A stretch of 64,000 nucleotides of DNA from Shinisaurus crocodilurus (lineage: Eukaryota > Chordata > Lepidosauria > Squamata > Shinisauridae), in contig CM037880.1 of assembly GCA_021292165.1 (NCBI GenBank), positions 22,094,051 to 22,158,050 of the forward strand, in the 5' to 3' direction. A program made the translations under genes and the position numbers. Positions 34,345 to 45,398 of this stretch are shown here, in pieces (position 1 is the stretch's first letter; each line of letters opens with the position of its first letter). The notes under the pieces were generated by a model. The model was not told the origin of the DNA. It did not search any database and was given only the letters and a program-made list of their open reading frames with translations.

Positions 34345-34705
34345 AGAGGGCACTCTGAGGGAAACTGAGGCAGATGCCGGGAAGGAGGGAGAGTACTTTG
34401 AAGGAAGCTGAGGCAGAAATGGAAGGAGAAAGGGAATAGAAGGGGGGGGGACCCACTTTGTGCCTGCCTGCCTGCCTGCCTGCCTTTCTTTTTTGCTTGT
34501 TTCCCCTCGAACTTTGAGGGAAACTGTATGCAAACTTTGAGGGAAACTGAGGCAGGAAGGAAGGTGCTTTGGGGGAAGCTGAAACAGGAGAAAGAGAACG
34601 GAAGTGTCTGCAGTGTGGGGGGGGCATTTTGTGCCAGCCTTGCTTTCCTTTTTGCCTCGGTTTCCCTCAGGGAAAATGGACAAACATTGAGGGAAACTGA
34701 GGCAA
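34345..34705. repeat. Degenerate minisatellite
   Basis: At least five spaced copies of a word close to 'tttgagggaaactgaggca' are separated by purine-rich spacers. The long proline/serine-rich open frames on the - strand here come from this repeat and the adjacent (GGA)n tract. Confidence 0.7.
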
Positions 34706-34749
34706 AAAGAGAGGGAGACGTAAATGGATAAACTTGGAGGGCGGCGGGA

Positions 34750-35480
34750 GGGGAAACACTTAAACGCCCCCGCCCCCCTCCCAATCCGAATCGAGGCCGC
34801 GGGCGCTTTCAGCGGTAATTAAGTGTGTGGTTTGGCCCTCAGAGCGGTGTTTGAAGAACCCCACAGTTCTATAAGGCGAGTTAACCTGCGGGGAAATTAG
34901 TTGCCCAAAGGCAGCGGGTGGAATGTCAAAACGAAGGGGAGAAATTTGCCTTTTGCAGCGCCCAGTTGAGTTTAATAACGTGGAAGGGCTGGAGGCGGGT
35001 ACCTGGAGCACTCTCACTCCCGCGCCCACCCCTCGTCCCCTCCGAGCAGCTCAAACAGCTTTCAGGAGGGACATTTGGGACTAGGAGTCCTCGTTGCCCA
35101 CACAACTGCTCGAGCCCAGCGAGAGCAGCTTGAGGCGCTTGAAGTTGCAGCTGCTGACGACGAGGCCGGGTTTCTCCCGGGGCTTTGCCGCCTGTCACTC
35201 ACGGCCGAGACGAAGAGGAGGGGCCAGCAAAACGAAAGGGAAATCCGACGCCGGACGAGTCCCCAAGACACAGGAGGGGGAGGGAGGAGGGGGAGGAGGA
35301 AGAAGGAAGAAGCCGGAGAGGGTCCGTCCTCTACCTGGCTCTCTCCATGAAGCTGTGGCCGTGGCTCCTCCTGTGCCTGCTTCCCTCCCTCGCGGATGGC
35401 GCCTGCCCCGAGCCTGCCAGGGCAGGAAAGGACGGCAGTGGCAGCGCAAGGCTCCCTGGGCCTATTTTCTGTTAGGGGCC
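34750..35480 (+). other. Promoter-and-first-exon-like cargo inside a hAT element
   Basis: The block is CpG-rich with CpG-island character and ends in an ATG at 35,347. This opens a 42-codon frame beginning MKLWPWLLLCLLPSLADGAC, which has the form of a cleavable signal peptide: a charged start, a leucine core and a small-residue cleavage site. The frame then runs into the transposon end. I do not recognise the source gene. It reads as a captured host 5'UTR and first coding exon. Whether it is transcribed is unknown. Confidence 0.4.
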
Positions 35481-35530
35481 TGGAGCTTCCGCTCCAACAG
35501 CCCCTAGCTTAATCCGGCCCTGAAAGTTGT

Positions 35531-35893
35531 GCAGCCAAATTTGGGGGGTGGGAGGCTAATACTTCCATGAGATTCTCAGTTTTAGCAGATGAAACAGCAG
35601 ATATTTCTGGCATAGAACTGTGTCTAGGTGTAAGATTTGCAGAAGAAAGTGACTGGAGTGCATCTGTTTCTGAGAAATTCCTTGGGTTCATTTCAATCTC
35701 AGGCCAAACTGCAGCAGGGAAAGCAATAACAACCTTATCTGATTGTTCTGATTTTGGACTAGATCTCAATAGGTTAGTTGGACAGGGATACAATGTTTGT
35801 TCAATCATGGCAGGAAAAGAAGGTGGGGTTCAAGCACAAATCAGGGCAACCTATCCTCAGGCAACCTTTGTCCACTGCACATCCCAGTCTTAA
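35531..35893 (+). pseudogene. hAT-superfamily (ZMYM1/TTF-like) transposase fragment
   Basis: The frame encodes SVLADETADISGIE, then a stretch with GLDLNRLVGQGYN and a C-terminal YPQATFVHCTS, the order seen in the catalytic N-half of ZMYM1-like hAT transposases. An upstream piece with the expected preceding sequence (ARMQNELIKLC) lies at about 32,800-32,845, so the 2.7-kb hAT element split this older gene. Stops, frameshifts and missing ends make it non-functional. Confidence 0.75.
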
Positions 35894-36762
35894 TCTTAAT
35901 CTTAATAATTGTAAATGATCTGAACAGTGTAAGTGATGTTGGCACAACACAGTTGACACAATTAAAGCCATCATATCTTTTTTCCCCATGAGAGCAAGGA
36001 TGACATCTAATAACCAACATACCGACGCTGTGTGAAGCATGGTGGACTTTAAAAAGCATGAGCATCTGTGTGTTTACAGAAAATTACAGAAGTAGTGTTT
36101 TGCAACTCCAGCAATTAGCAGGAACAAGCAACACCAAGAGAAGTCAACTTTCATACCCGTTCTGCACATCAACTTTTATTGTCTTGTGATCATAACCAAA
36201 TATTCCTCAATGTTAGAGCCCAAGCTTTGCAATCTGTGAAGTTCAGTGTTCTCCAACCTTGGTGGGTCGAATTACAGTCAGATTTTCTGAACTGACTGGC
36301 CGGGAATGGCCACTGTTAATAATGTGACACTCAAAATCAGCTGCCTGAGATGGCTGCTTCACTCTGCCTATTAGTAGAGCCAGTCCCAAAATGTATGGGC
36401 TGTGTCCAGAATAATATTTATTTCTAAGGTTCCAGAATCAGAAAATCACAGAGCTTTGCCATAAGATGTGAGTGAGGTGGCTGGTGTTTTGCATCTGGGA
36501 ATCTATTCTCATTGGTAAGGCCTAAGAATCTGACTACAATGGGAGGGTTAAAATAGGTTCCCAGGGCCTAGGCTGAAAGCACATTATATGTGGGGGGGGG
36601 GATTGGGATCTCAGGTGGGCTGGATTGGGCCCCCGGGCCTCAGGTTCTGCACCCCGTCCTAGAGGAATAGTGGGATATCTATGTACAGAATGAATAAACT
36701 AGCCAGGAAGGCCGATAAATGTGGAATTTGAGGCTAGCTTGAGTTGGCCAGATGAGCTAAAC
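35894..36762. other. 3' flank of the copy 3 unit
   Basis: I see no gene here. Positions 36,655-36,762 are a diverged match to about 25,930-26,030, downstream of copy 2. Confidence 0.4.
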
Positions 36763-36814
36763 CAGCCTTCCCGAACCTGGTGCCCTCCAGTTGTTTTGGT
36801 GGACGTCAGCTCCT

Positions 36815-36854
<40 letters not shown>

Positions 36855-37795
36855 GGCGATCACTCGTGACCGAGTAAGATTGTCTTCCGGGATAAAAGGA
36901 GGAAATTCTAAAGAAGATTGTATAGACTCTAGCGATGGGTCCGTAAGTGACTATGGAGGCCAGTTCTAGATCCACACAGCTTCCCACAGTGAGGACACAG
37001 GTTACCAGATAGAAGATGGTCCTGTAAAGGATTCGTTTGACGTGCTTTTCGCTTAGCATGTTTCTCCCTTTCACCTTGCACTTGGGCTTCTTCAAAGTCC
37101 ATGGAACCTTTGTGAAAGGCCAACCTCCATTTAGATTGTTCATGGGCCAGAGCTTCCCAGTTTTCGATGTTTATATTGCATTTTTTTAGATTAGCCTTAT
37201 GAACATCTTTAAACCTCTTATATTGACCACCGATATTCCGCTTTCCATCCTTGAGTTGGGAGTAAAGTAACTGCTTTGGGAGACGGCAGTCAGGCATTCG
37301 AACAACATGACCGGTCCACTGAAATTGGCGTTGAAGGATCATTTTTTCAATGCTAGTAGTCTTTGCTTCTTCCAGTACACTGACATTTGTTCGCCTATCT
37401 TCCCAAGTAATTTGCAGGATTTTCCGGAGGCAACGTTGATGAAACCTTTCAAGGAGGTGGAAGTGACGTTTATAGATAGTCCATGTTTCGCAGGCATACA
37501 ATAAAGTTGGTAATACAATGGCTTCATAAACCAGTGTTTTGGTCTTCTTACAAATATCCCGATCCTCGAACACTCTTATGTTTCATTCGAGAAAACGCGG
37601 CACTTGCGGAGCTCAGACGATGCTGGATTTCACTGTCGATGTTAGCTGTAACAGAAAGATAGCTGCCAAGATAGAGAAAATGATCGACATTTTCCAGTAT
37701 TGTCCCGCCAAGCTCACAGCTAGCATTGCCAATGGTTAGGAATCTTGGAAGCTGTAGTCCAAAACATCCGAAGGGCACCAGGTTGGGGAAGGCTG
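36763..37795. mobile_element. Palindromic hAT MITE enclosing a LINE fragment
   Basis: The terminal inverted repeats CAGCCTTCCCGAACCTGG and CCAGGTTGGGGAAGGCTG are flanked by a perfect TSD agctaaac (36755-36762 and 37796-37803). The two halves of the usual 130-bp foldback are separated by about 900 bp of LINE sequence with an (ATC)n run at 36,817-36,855. Confidence 0.88.
36929..37735 (-). pseudogene. Non-LTR retrotransposon reverse transcriptase, C-terminal fragment
   Basis: The - strand encodes the thumb and C-terminal region typical of LINE ORF2: VDHFLYLGSYLSV, then LLYACETWTIYKRH, HQRCLRKILQITWEDRRTN and WTGHVVRMPD. It ends in a C2H2-like finger (CPHCGK...HSHLRTH). One frameshift lies near 37,565. 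There is no endonuclease or polymerase active site, so it is a 5'-truncated dead copy. Confidence 0.85.
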
Positions 37796-37803
37796 AGCTA
37801 AAC

Positions 37804-40393
37804 CCACATCCTTGCTTTCAGCCAGCAAAACAATTAAGCTATAGACTGGTGATCGTTTACAATCGTCATTGTATAAATTCACTAGCAAAACCAGTCCTGA
37901 ATTTTAGTTCGTTTTGACAAAGCAAACCCTCTTCTGGCAACTTCTCCCAGTTCCTCTAGAGAGCAGCATGTCCATTTTTCATGATTTAGTAACACGATCA
38001 TCTTACTCAGTGGTAACATGAAGTGGAATTGGAGGTTTCCCAATACATTGCTCAGACAGACACATAAGTGTTATTACTACACTTCGGGGAAGCAAAACAT
38101 TCCACGATGTAGACTACCTTTAGAAAAATTAAGTAGTACTGAACTATCAGAATATTTCCAGTGATATAGTTCTAATATCAAACTCCAATCACTTTTACAC
38201 ACATCCAAACTGATTGCCATGATGTGCATTGGGAGGATCCATGTTTCTGTTTGAAGCATTGAAGCCCCATGCCCGACCACTAGAAATGTTGTACTGTCCT
38301 TAGATTTTGAAATTTCAACAGGCATCACCCACACACTTTCAAGCATACTTTTCACAACCGTTAAGAATGAGAAATTTACTTTTTTAAATATGAAATTTGA
38401 GGCTCGCAGCAAAATGAATCCCATACTCATTACCATTTTCTGTGTTTTTTTCTGCATTTCTACAGAATTGCAGGACACAAGTAGACCTACCTGTCCTTTA
38501 AGATGTTTAGTGAAGAAGGATGTGTGTTTTCCAATACCCAAGTGATTCAAGACCCAGGAAATCCAGAGTTATGAATGTTAAGATATATAAAAAATGAACA
38601 AACTATACATAAATGAACAAACTATGTATATCGCTACACATTTTGTACTCATATTTTAATGATTAATTAATGATGAGCAGACATAAGCACATGTAATACA
38701 TTTCCTAAGCTACTGTCCTGTATACAGTTTTAAGTTGGTCAAATGCTGTAAATAAAACTACCGGTACTACTACACTAAGCATGCAAGCTGGCATGCTCGC
38801 AAACATGTCTCCACACAGTTACGCTAAACCTCACACTGAAAGGCATGCAGGTTCCATAGGACGAATCAGGACATCATGGGGCATGCTTTCTTGATCCTTT
38901 TATAAAAGTGAGTGGACCATTTTTAAAACCATCCTTTGGAACACGGGAATTCAATTGGATAAAAGAGTCCTGGGAAAGCGTAGCCGAGTCAGTTATGCAC
39001 AATGCTTTGACTTGGAAATGGGCCACTAAAAGCAGTATCCAAGTGTCATTTTGCAAACTCAAATGGCACTAGTGGGACTCCACTTAATCTTTCCGTTCAG
39101 AACCGACGTCATCTGTGCTAGCGGAATGACAGTTGGATGCTATCCTCTGATTATGGGTTTAAACCTCATAAGTTCTTTCCCCAACGCTTGATAACGTTGG
39201 AGTCAATTGTATGCGACTCCTTGGGAGAGGAGGAATATGGTCCACCTACAGGAGCGGGCAACTTATGGCCTTCCAGATACTTTGGCCTATAACTTCCATC
39301 AGCCCTGGCCAGAGTAACCAATAGTGAGGGATGGTGGGAGTTGTAGGCCAAAGCTTCGGGAGGGCCACATGTTGCTGCTCACCCCTGACCTTCAGCTACC
39401 TAGGAAGGTGTATGTAGCTCTGGATGTAGACAGCCTGTGAATGTAGTCTTGTCATTCCCTTGTGGAAGGCAGCCTAACTTTATTCCAAGGGAAGATTAGA
39501 CCTACACATTCAGTAAATTATGCAAATTAAATAAGTTTGCACGCATTTGCCTATTTTGCAATCATTCATTCCACTTTTGCCATTCAGAGGGGAGAGACAA
39601 GAGAGCCGGGCAGAGCACTGAAGACTACTGGAATTCTTGCTGAACCCCCTTTTGGATCCTGACATTTCAACCTGCATGTCTAAGCTTATCTTCCAACCAC
39701 AAGGGCTAAAAACTTCCCTTTTAACACCAAAATGAACACAAAAGCTGACATTCTCAGAATGCTGAATTTTGCCGCAGAAATCCACATCAACACAGAGAAT
39801 GCCCGCAACTATAAGCCCTTTTTAGGTCTTCTTTCCTCACATTATGACGATTAAGGTGGAGAGCAGGGCCGTGCTCGTCGTCCCATCCCCCCGTGCACAG
39901 CTTGGGCCCAAGGTCTGAAGAGAATAGCCTGCTCTACATGCATAGGCTCCTGCAAGACTTAGAACCCAGATCAGAGCATGGTTCCCTCTTCAGACCTTCC
40001 TTCCCAATGCATCAATGAGGGGGGTGGGGCAGGGACACAACGGATGGACGGGGGCCAATGAGCAAGACCCCGCCCTCCCCCTCACGCAATTGTAATGCCT
40101 GAAAAGGGCTCTAGGTATTGCCCCTTTTCTTTAATACTCTGTGCTCATGCCTAATTGTAGAAATGAACGGTTCCAGATGTCGTGTGCGTACATTAGATTA
40201 GCAAGTCTCCCTAATCAAAGAAGCCCATCTAGCTACTCAAGTAGAATGGTATTATTTTATATTTAGGAAACGAGACTCTTCCTATGTTGCGGTTTTCCAT
40301 TAAAAATGGTAATCATATTGTAATGGTAATAGTAGCATCAGTAAGTTGACAATGCATGAGCTTTTCCAACACACCGTGTCCTTCTCTGTCTTT
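37804..40393. other. 3' flank of GJD4 copy 3
   Basis: The flank contains a foldback MITE at about 39,247-39,380 and otherwise mostly unique AT-rich DNA. Positions 38,690-40,330 are diverged but colinear with 27,740-28,400 downstream of copy 2. The 157-codon frame at 38,077-38,550 (-) has no recognisable domain and is not called. Confidence 0.45.
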
Positions 40394-41570
40394 TCACACC
40401 CATTCAGATTTTTTGGATCTCGAGCACCCGGCACTGCTGCAAACGGACTGAACATCGGAAGCCTTCCTCTCAAGAGTGGAATAGTGAACTGAGGGCTTGT
40501 TGCAACTGGCGGATGAATGAGGTCTATGATGGCACCCATCCTGGGATTTAAAAGCCAAGACTCCCTTGAGAGAGCCTGGCTGCTGCCGCTCATATCGTGG
40601 CTGCTCATACGAAGTCTCTTGCTGTTCACTTCCCTGGAAAGTCACTCCCTGGCTATCTTGATTGGTAGCTGCAAGACATAACTTATTACTGTTACCGTTG
40701 AGGTTAGAGCTTATCGCTTGCTGCGGAGTCAACATAGGTTGAAAAGGGCGGCCTTCCTTAACCTCACAGCCAAGCAAACAGTTGCCACAGTCGTCAGAGA
40801 TGGAAATACCCCCCGGGCTGAGCAAATATTTGTTTGGACTTATCACCTTGGTGCAGGCCAGAACCACATATGTCCTCAACCGTAGTAAACCTTTCCAAGA
40901 GGAGCTTGTTTCTGCGATTTCTTACAGTGTTGGTTCGGAAGGCAAAGACTGAGGTCAATGAGGCTAAGGAGAAAGGAGAAGCCACTGAGTGCCCAGATGA
41001 AAAGCATCATGATGGATTTTTCAGTGGGCCTGGAGATGTAGCAGTCAACAAAACTTGTACAAGGGAACTGGTTACAGGAGAAACGTCTCGGAACAAAGAA
41101 TCCAAAGAGGTAATAATGGCCAGCTCCAAAACCAGCCTCTATCAATATTCTCAGAAGAAGGTGAATTGTATACGCCCCTGAAAAATCAGGAATATCCATT
41201 TCGTTTGCCCTGCAGGTGATTCTGCTCCTCCATGCACCTTTGGAGGATTTCTTTGTAACTTTGTGGCCTGACGAAGGTTTGATCTCTTTGTACCGATGGT
41301 AAGGAGAGGAATATGCCTTCACAACCTGCCTGACCACATTGTGCAGTACACAGACACCAAACACAGCGTAAGGGAGGAGAACAGACACTGTCTGAATGAG
41401 CCAGAACCGGAAGTGGGACACCGGAGAAAAAATGTCATAGCACACATTGGAGCATCCTGGTTGTAAGGTGTTGCAGATGAAGCGTTCCTGCTCATCTTGG
41501 TAGAGAGGGTACGCCGCTAAGAATATCACCATCAATCTCAGCAGGATCACAAGAGTTAACCAAATCTTCC
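40394..41570 (-). CDS. GJD4: GJD4 connexin copy 3, exon 2 (long tail; two apparent frameshifts)
   Basis: The acceptor TTTCCAG precedes GGAAGATTTGG at 41570. The frame gives loop 1 CNTLQPGCSNVC (C-x6-C-x3-C), TM2, TM3, loop 2 CNQFPCTSFVDC (C-x4-C-x5-C) and TM4. One extra base near 40,949-40,953 (after LSLID) moves the continuation FAFRTNTVRNRRNK to a second frame. One extra C in a run of six at 40,809-40,814 moves the tail to a third. The tail then reads about 140 residues to RSKKSEWV and the stop at 40394-40396. The KSEWV ending matches human GJD4 and resembles the PDZ-binding end of Cx36-type connexins. Both indels are 1 nt and one is in a homopolymer, so assembly error is likely. If they are real, this copy is inactive. 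It is the best candidate for the ancestral GJD4. Confidence 0.85.
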
Positions 41571-44342
41571 CTGGAAAGGAAGAACAAGGGTGGAGTCATC
41601 ATCAGTAAAAGGAGAAATATCATACCATAAAAACCCCAGCATAGCCTGGTTACTCAATAACTTTTAGCAGGAGCTGTATTTTAATCCAAGGGCTGCTGAG
41701 CCATCGGCATCACCTTCCCTTTCTGACTCAACTCAACCAGCAGCCAAGATACAGGCAAAGGGCCCTTAACTATGTGAACAGCAACAGAAGGCGTTGGTAG
41801 AATTTGTCCCTTGCACACGTCAATTGATCATCCCCCTTTCCTGTGTTTTGCCTTGCATATGGCAGCAAATAGCTGGGATGCAAAATAAGGGGCGCGTACT
41901 CACAAAGGCCCTGTTGTTGTTCACGCTGGGGAGGAGGATGCTAGAGGGTCTTCACTTGCATCTTGGCTCACATAGGAGAAAGTGGATGAGGTGCATATCT
42001 ATTTATTTCACTCATACCCCTGCCTTTTCTACCAGGAAATTGTGCTCAAGGCAGCTAATAACAATAAAAGCCAAACTTTAAGATCAAACACAATTAAAAC
42101 AATCATAAAAGATATTAAAAACGGCAATTAAAAACCCAACCATAAAATGAATAAAAAGGGCACCCAACCCAACAGGCCAGCTTACATGTGAAGAACCTGC
42201 TTGAATAAAAAATATATATCTTTGCCTGCCAGCAGAATGGCAGCAGAGAGGGAGCCAACCAAGCCTCCCTCAGCAGGGAGTTCTAAAGCCTGGGAGCAGC
42301 CACTGAGAAGGCCCTATCTCCCCATCAAATGCGCCACTGATGGCAGCAGGACCAAAATAAGTGTCCTGTAGGGACTCCAAGATCTGGGGTTATTCTGGGG
42401 TCCGGATGAGAATCCTTTGAGGGCTGCTAGTTGCCTATGTTTAAATACATGCAGGAGTGCAATCCTATCACCCCTGCCCTCAATGCATGTAAGCCTTCAA
42501 ACTTGGGATGCTTAAGTGCATCCAACGCATGGCACACATTTCATCTAGACGGACGTCTCTGGGCACCTAAATGAAGCTCTTCAGAGGGGGAGGGAAGGCG
42601 GCTGGGGTGCTGTTTGGATATAGCGTAAGCTGTTCGTGTCAGCCTCCTCCCCTTCCTGCCCACCAGCACACCCCTTTTCTTCCTCTCTGAGGCCAGTTTG
42701 CGACCTTGGGGAGGTAGCCGGCGTGGTCCACTCCACTCCAGCTGCGAGGGGGCAAGGGCTCGGAGCTGGGACTCTGAATAATCCTATGGCCCCCCCAGGC
42801 AAGGTCAGAGGGCCACAGGATTGCACCCTAATGCACCAAAAGCATTAGTGACACTGCATAGAATGATAATGGTTGTCACACATTGCTGGTCTGGATTGGG
42901 GGGTAGGCTGATTGGGGGGTGGCTGAGCAGCATGCCTTTTGACAGACAATCGTCTAAATGCTATTTTAGTCCATTCCAAATCTGTAATTCCATACTGGGC
43001 ATGCACATATTCAGTCTATACAGGAGGAAAATGTTGCCAATTTGAAATAAGCCTGAAGGAGGGAGTACAAAATTAACTCTCAACATACTCTTGCTTCTTT
43101 TGCTCCTGTAGGTACACTCCCAAAAGTGTGTGTGACGGAAATAGGTGCAATTGTTTATCACAATGCAAGAGAAAAGTAACAGATAGTGTTAGCAAAGGAA
43201 GCAAGCAATATCCTTTGGCTTTGGTTGACTAGCAAAGTGCATTAAAGAAATTTAGAAATCTTAAGCTTCAAAACCAGTTGCTTTCAAATTAACTAAAAAA
43301 TGCGTACTTTGGTTCCAAACTGCAAATTGAAGTGTCCAAACACTTCAATTTGCAGGGCCGGCGCTACCGCTAGGCAGACCCAGGCGACTGCCTAGGGCGC
43401 GTGGCGGAAGAGGGCGCAGAAACGCTGCGCTCCTTCCTCGCCACCGGCGCACTCCTGCCCTGCCTGCCGCCTCCGCCTGCGCCTCCCCGCCTGCCCGCCG
43501 CTGCCGCCGCACCTCCCCCCGCCCGCCAGCCACCTACCTACCTTCGCGTCGTTTCCAGAGCCCTGCCAGCGTTGTTTTGGCGGGAGGAACCAGGGCAACA
43601 GGGCTTAAACAGCCCTGTTGCCCTGGTTTCCCCGGCAAAAAAAAAAAGCGCAGGGCTGTTGCGTCGGTGGCGGCGGCAGCAGCCAGCAGCGGGGGGGGAA
43701 GGTAGGTGGTGGCGGTGGCGGCGCGGGGGGGGGTTGCAGAGCAGGGCTGCTTTGCTCCGGAGCCCCCCCAACGGCACGAGAGGGGGGGCACTAAATATAA
43801 TTTGTCCTAGGGCGCCAAACAGCCCTGCACTGGTCCTGTCAATTTGTGTCACAATTCTGTACATATGGATGTAATATCAAAGGGAGAGCTTTATCTCCTT
43901 CATAGGCACATTTATATATTTAATGTTGCAGTGTGGCGTCCTCCTGTTCAGGGTGCCAGCCAGCATTCCATTCCCAATTTTCCATTTCCCCCCCTTCCAT
44001 CAGTCAGCCAGCTTTCTCTGCCCATTGAGCAAGCTCAGTCCCTGCCTTAATTGGGGGGGGGGGATTTTTGGTCCTTCTACACATCTTCAGATCCCCCAAT
44101 GCCTGCCAGTACTTCCCTCTCATGTATGAATGGTGTTGTTCCAGCTGCATAAAGATCTACACCCAAAGAATGAATTTGCTATTAGTATAAACCATCTGGG
44201 AGTTTTTCATAACATTTGAATGAATTTGAAAGAAGCAAAAACTATTCCTCACGGGTCTTCTCACATCTCTAGTTTGCTACTGGATTTTGCCTAGAGTGAA
44301 GCAAAAAGTGAATGATCCTCCCCAGATGAATATTTGGGGAAT

Positions 44343-44380
<38 letters not shown>

Positions 44381-45070
44381 GGGAGTTCTCACACAACCCT
44401 AAAAAAGATGGTCATCAGGCCCAATTCTCCACCACTAAGAGAAGTGGAGGTTGGGGTAAGGCAAAGATTTTGGTATTGCTCTAGTTCTTAACGATTTTGT
44501 TTTGCTACTTTGAGAGTCCTATTTCCTGGGATAAAAAGGTGTGTGTGTGTGTGTGTGCGTGCATGTGTGTGCGTGCATGTGTGTGTGTGTGTGTGTGTAT
44601 GAATAAAAATAAGGCTCATAGGTTTGGGAACATTAGTAATCTCCACTCTAGAGATGGTGAGCAAGCTCTGATTCCCGAATCTATTAAGAGCTTAGAGAAT
44701 ACCTTATTTAGTACACTTCTTTACCCCAAGTTGCTGCATACAACGTAACATCCTCAGTAACTATTCCCACAGAGCTGGGTTTGACAGAAGAGAATTGAAA
44801 TAAGTAATTGTTTTTGGACCAGTACAAAAATTAGGGTGAAATCTAGCCAAAGAGGGATAAGCACATGTCAGAATCCCAATCTTAAACAGGGAAAAATCCC
44901 AAGCTCATTATTACTATAAAAATGCATTTTTAAAGTGTGCTAGATGAAGGACCTACAACTAGGGTCAGCAAATGCTCATCAAATTACTTCAAGAAGCATC
45001 CTTAACATTTTCATCTGTAATTTGCACTGTTCAAGTTCAAGTTACAGTAATATGTATAGCGTAATACATT

Positions 45071-45109
<39 letters not shown>

Positions 45110-45334
45110 CTGTCTTCTGCATATGTACTACATTAAACATCTAATAGAACGGCCACACACAAAACTTATCCGTTAAACAGCAGCCAAACGTCAATAGCAA
45201 TCCCCTTGTTAATTTACAAGAAAACATTCTTAAAGTAGTGGATGTTGATAACAGCCAAAAATACTAGGATGCCGTTTCCAGGAAAGGAGCCCCATCTTGA
45301 ACAATAATTAAGATGCATATTTCTAGATACTCAC
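41571..45334 (-). other. Intron of GJD4 copy 3
   Basis: The 3.8-kb intron contains a LINE 3' remnant (about 41,995-42,440), a foldback repeat with 'gtgcaatcct' and 'aggattgcac' ends (about 42,455-42,833), a GC-rich hAT element (43,353-43,838), microsatellites (GA)n at 44,348, (GT)n at 44,540 and (TA)n at 45,075, and the block shared with copies 1 and 2 (from about 44,625). Confidence 0.7.
43353..43838. mobile_element. GC-rich hAT-type element with perfect hairpin
   Basis: It starts CAGGGCCGGCGC and ends GCACTGGTCCTG, with a perfect 8-bp TSD tcaatttg (43345-43352 and 43839-43846). Inside is a perfect hairpin with 17-bp arms (43,589-43,605 and 43,611-43,627). No transposase is present. Confidence 0.85.
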
Positions 45335-45398
45335 CTATAATTGTTACATTGTAGCTGAGAGCAATTATTAAAAAGCCAAGTGAATCCCAACATTCCAT
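45335..45398 (-). CDS. GJD4: GJD4 connexin copy 3, exon 1
   Basis: The ATG at 45398-45396 opens MECWDSLGFLIIALSYNVTI, close to the known GJD4 N-terminus, and a GTGAGT donor follows 45335. The 64-nt length and phase equal those of the other copies. It encodes the N-terminal helix and the beginning of TM1. Confidence 0.9.

Larger units (their letters stand above)
32846..35522. mobile_element. 2.7-kb non-autonomous hAT element with nested repeats and CpG-rich cargo
   Basis: The terminal inverted repeats are CAGGGCCGGATTAAG and CTTAATCCGGCCCTG, with a perfect TSD aaagttgt (32838-32845 and 35523-35530). No transposase is inside. The content in order: AT-rich left end; a partial hAT-like sequence starting CAGGGGTCCTCAAACT (about 33,287); a large inverted repeat (33,549-33,902); a truncated SINE with a (GGA)n tract (34,105-34,300); a minisatellite (34,345-34,705); and a CpG-rich block (about 34,750-35,480) that looks like a gene 5' end. 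It shares both ends with 15,105-15,983 but not the interior. Confidence 0.9.

Noticed and set aside
34125..34784. 219-codon open frame on the - strand, rich in proline and serine
   Set aside because: It is translation of a (GGA)n tract, a SINE tail and a minisatellite inside a transposon, with three overlapping frames of equal quality.
38077..38550. 157-codon open frame on the - strand
   Set aside because: It has no domain or splice context, and it lies in flanking DNA that is only partly matched downstream of copy 2.
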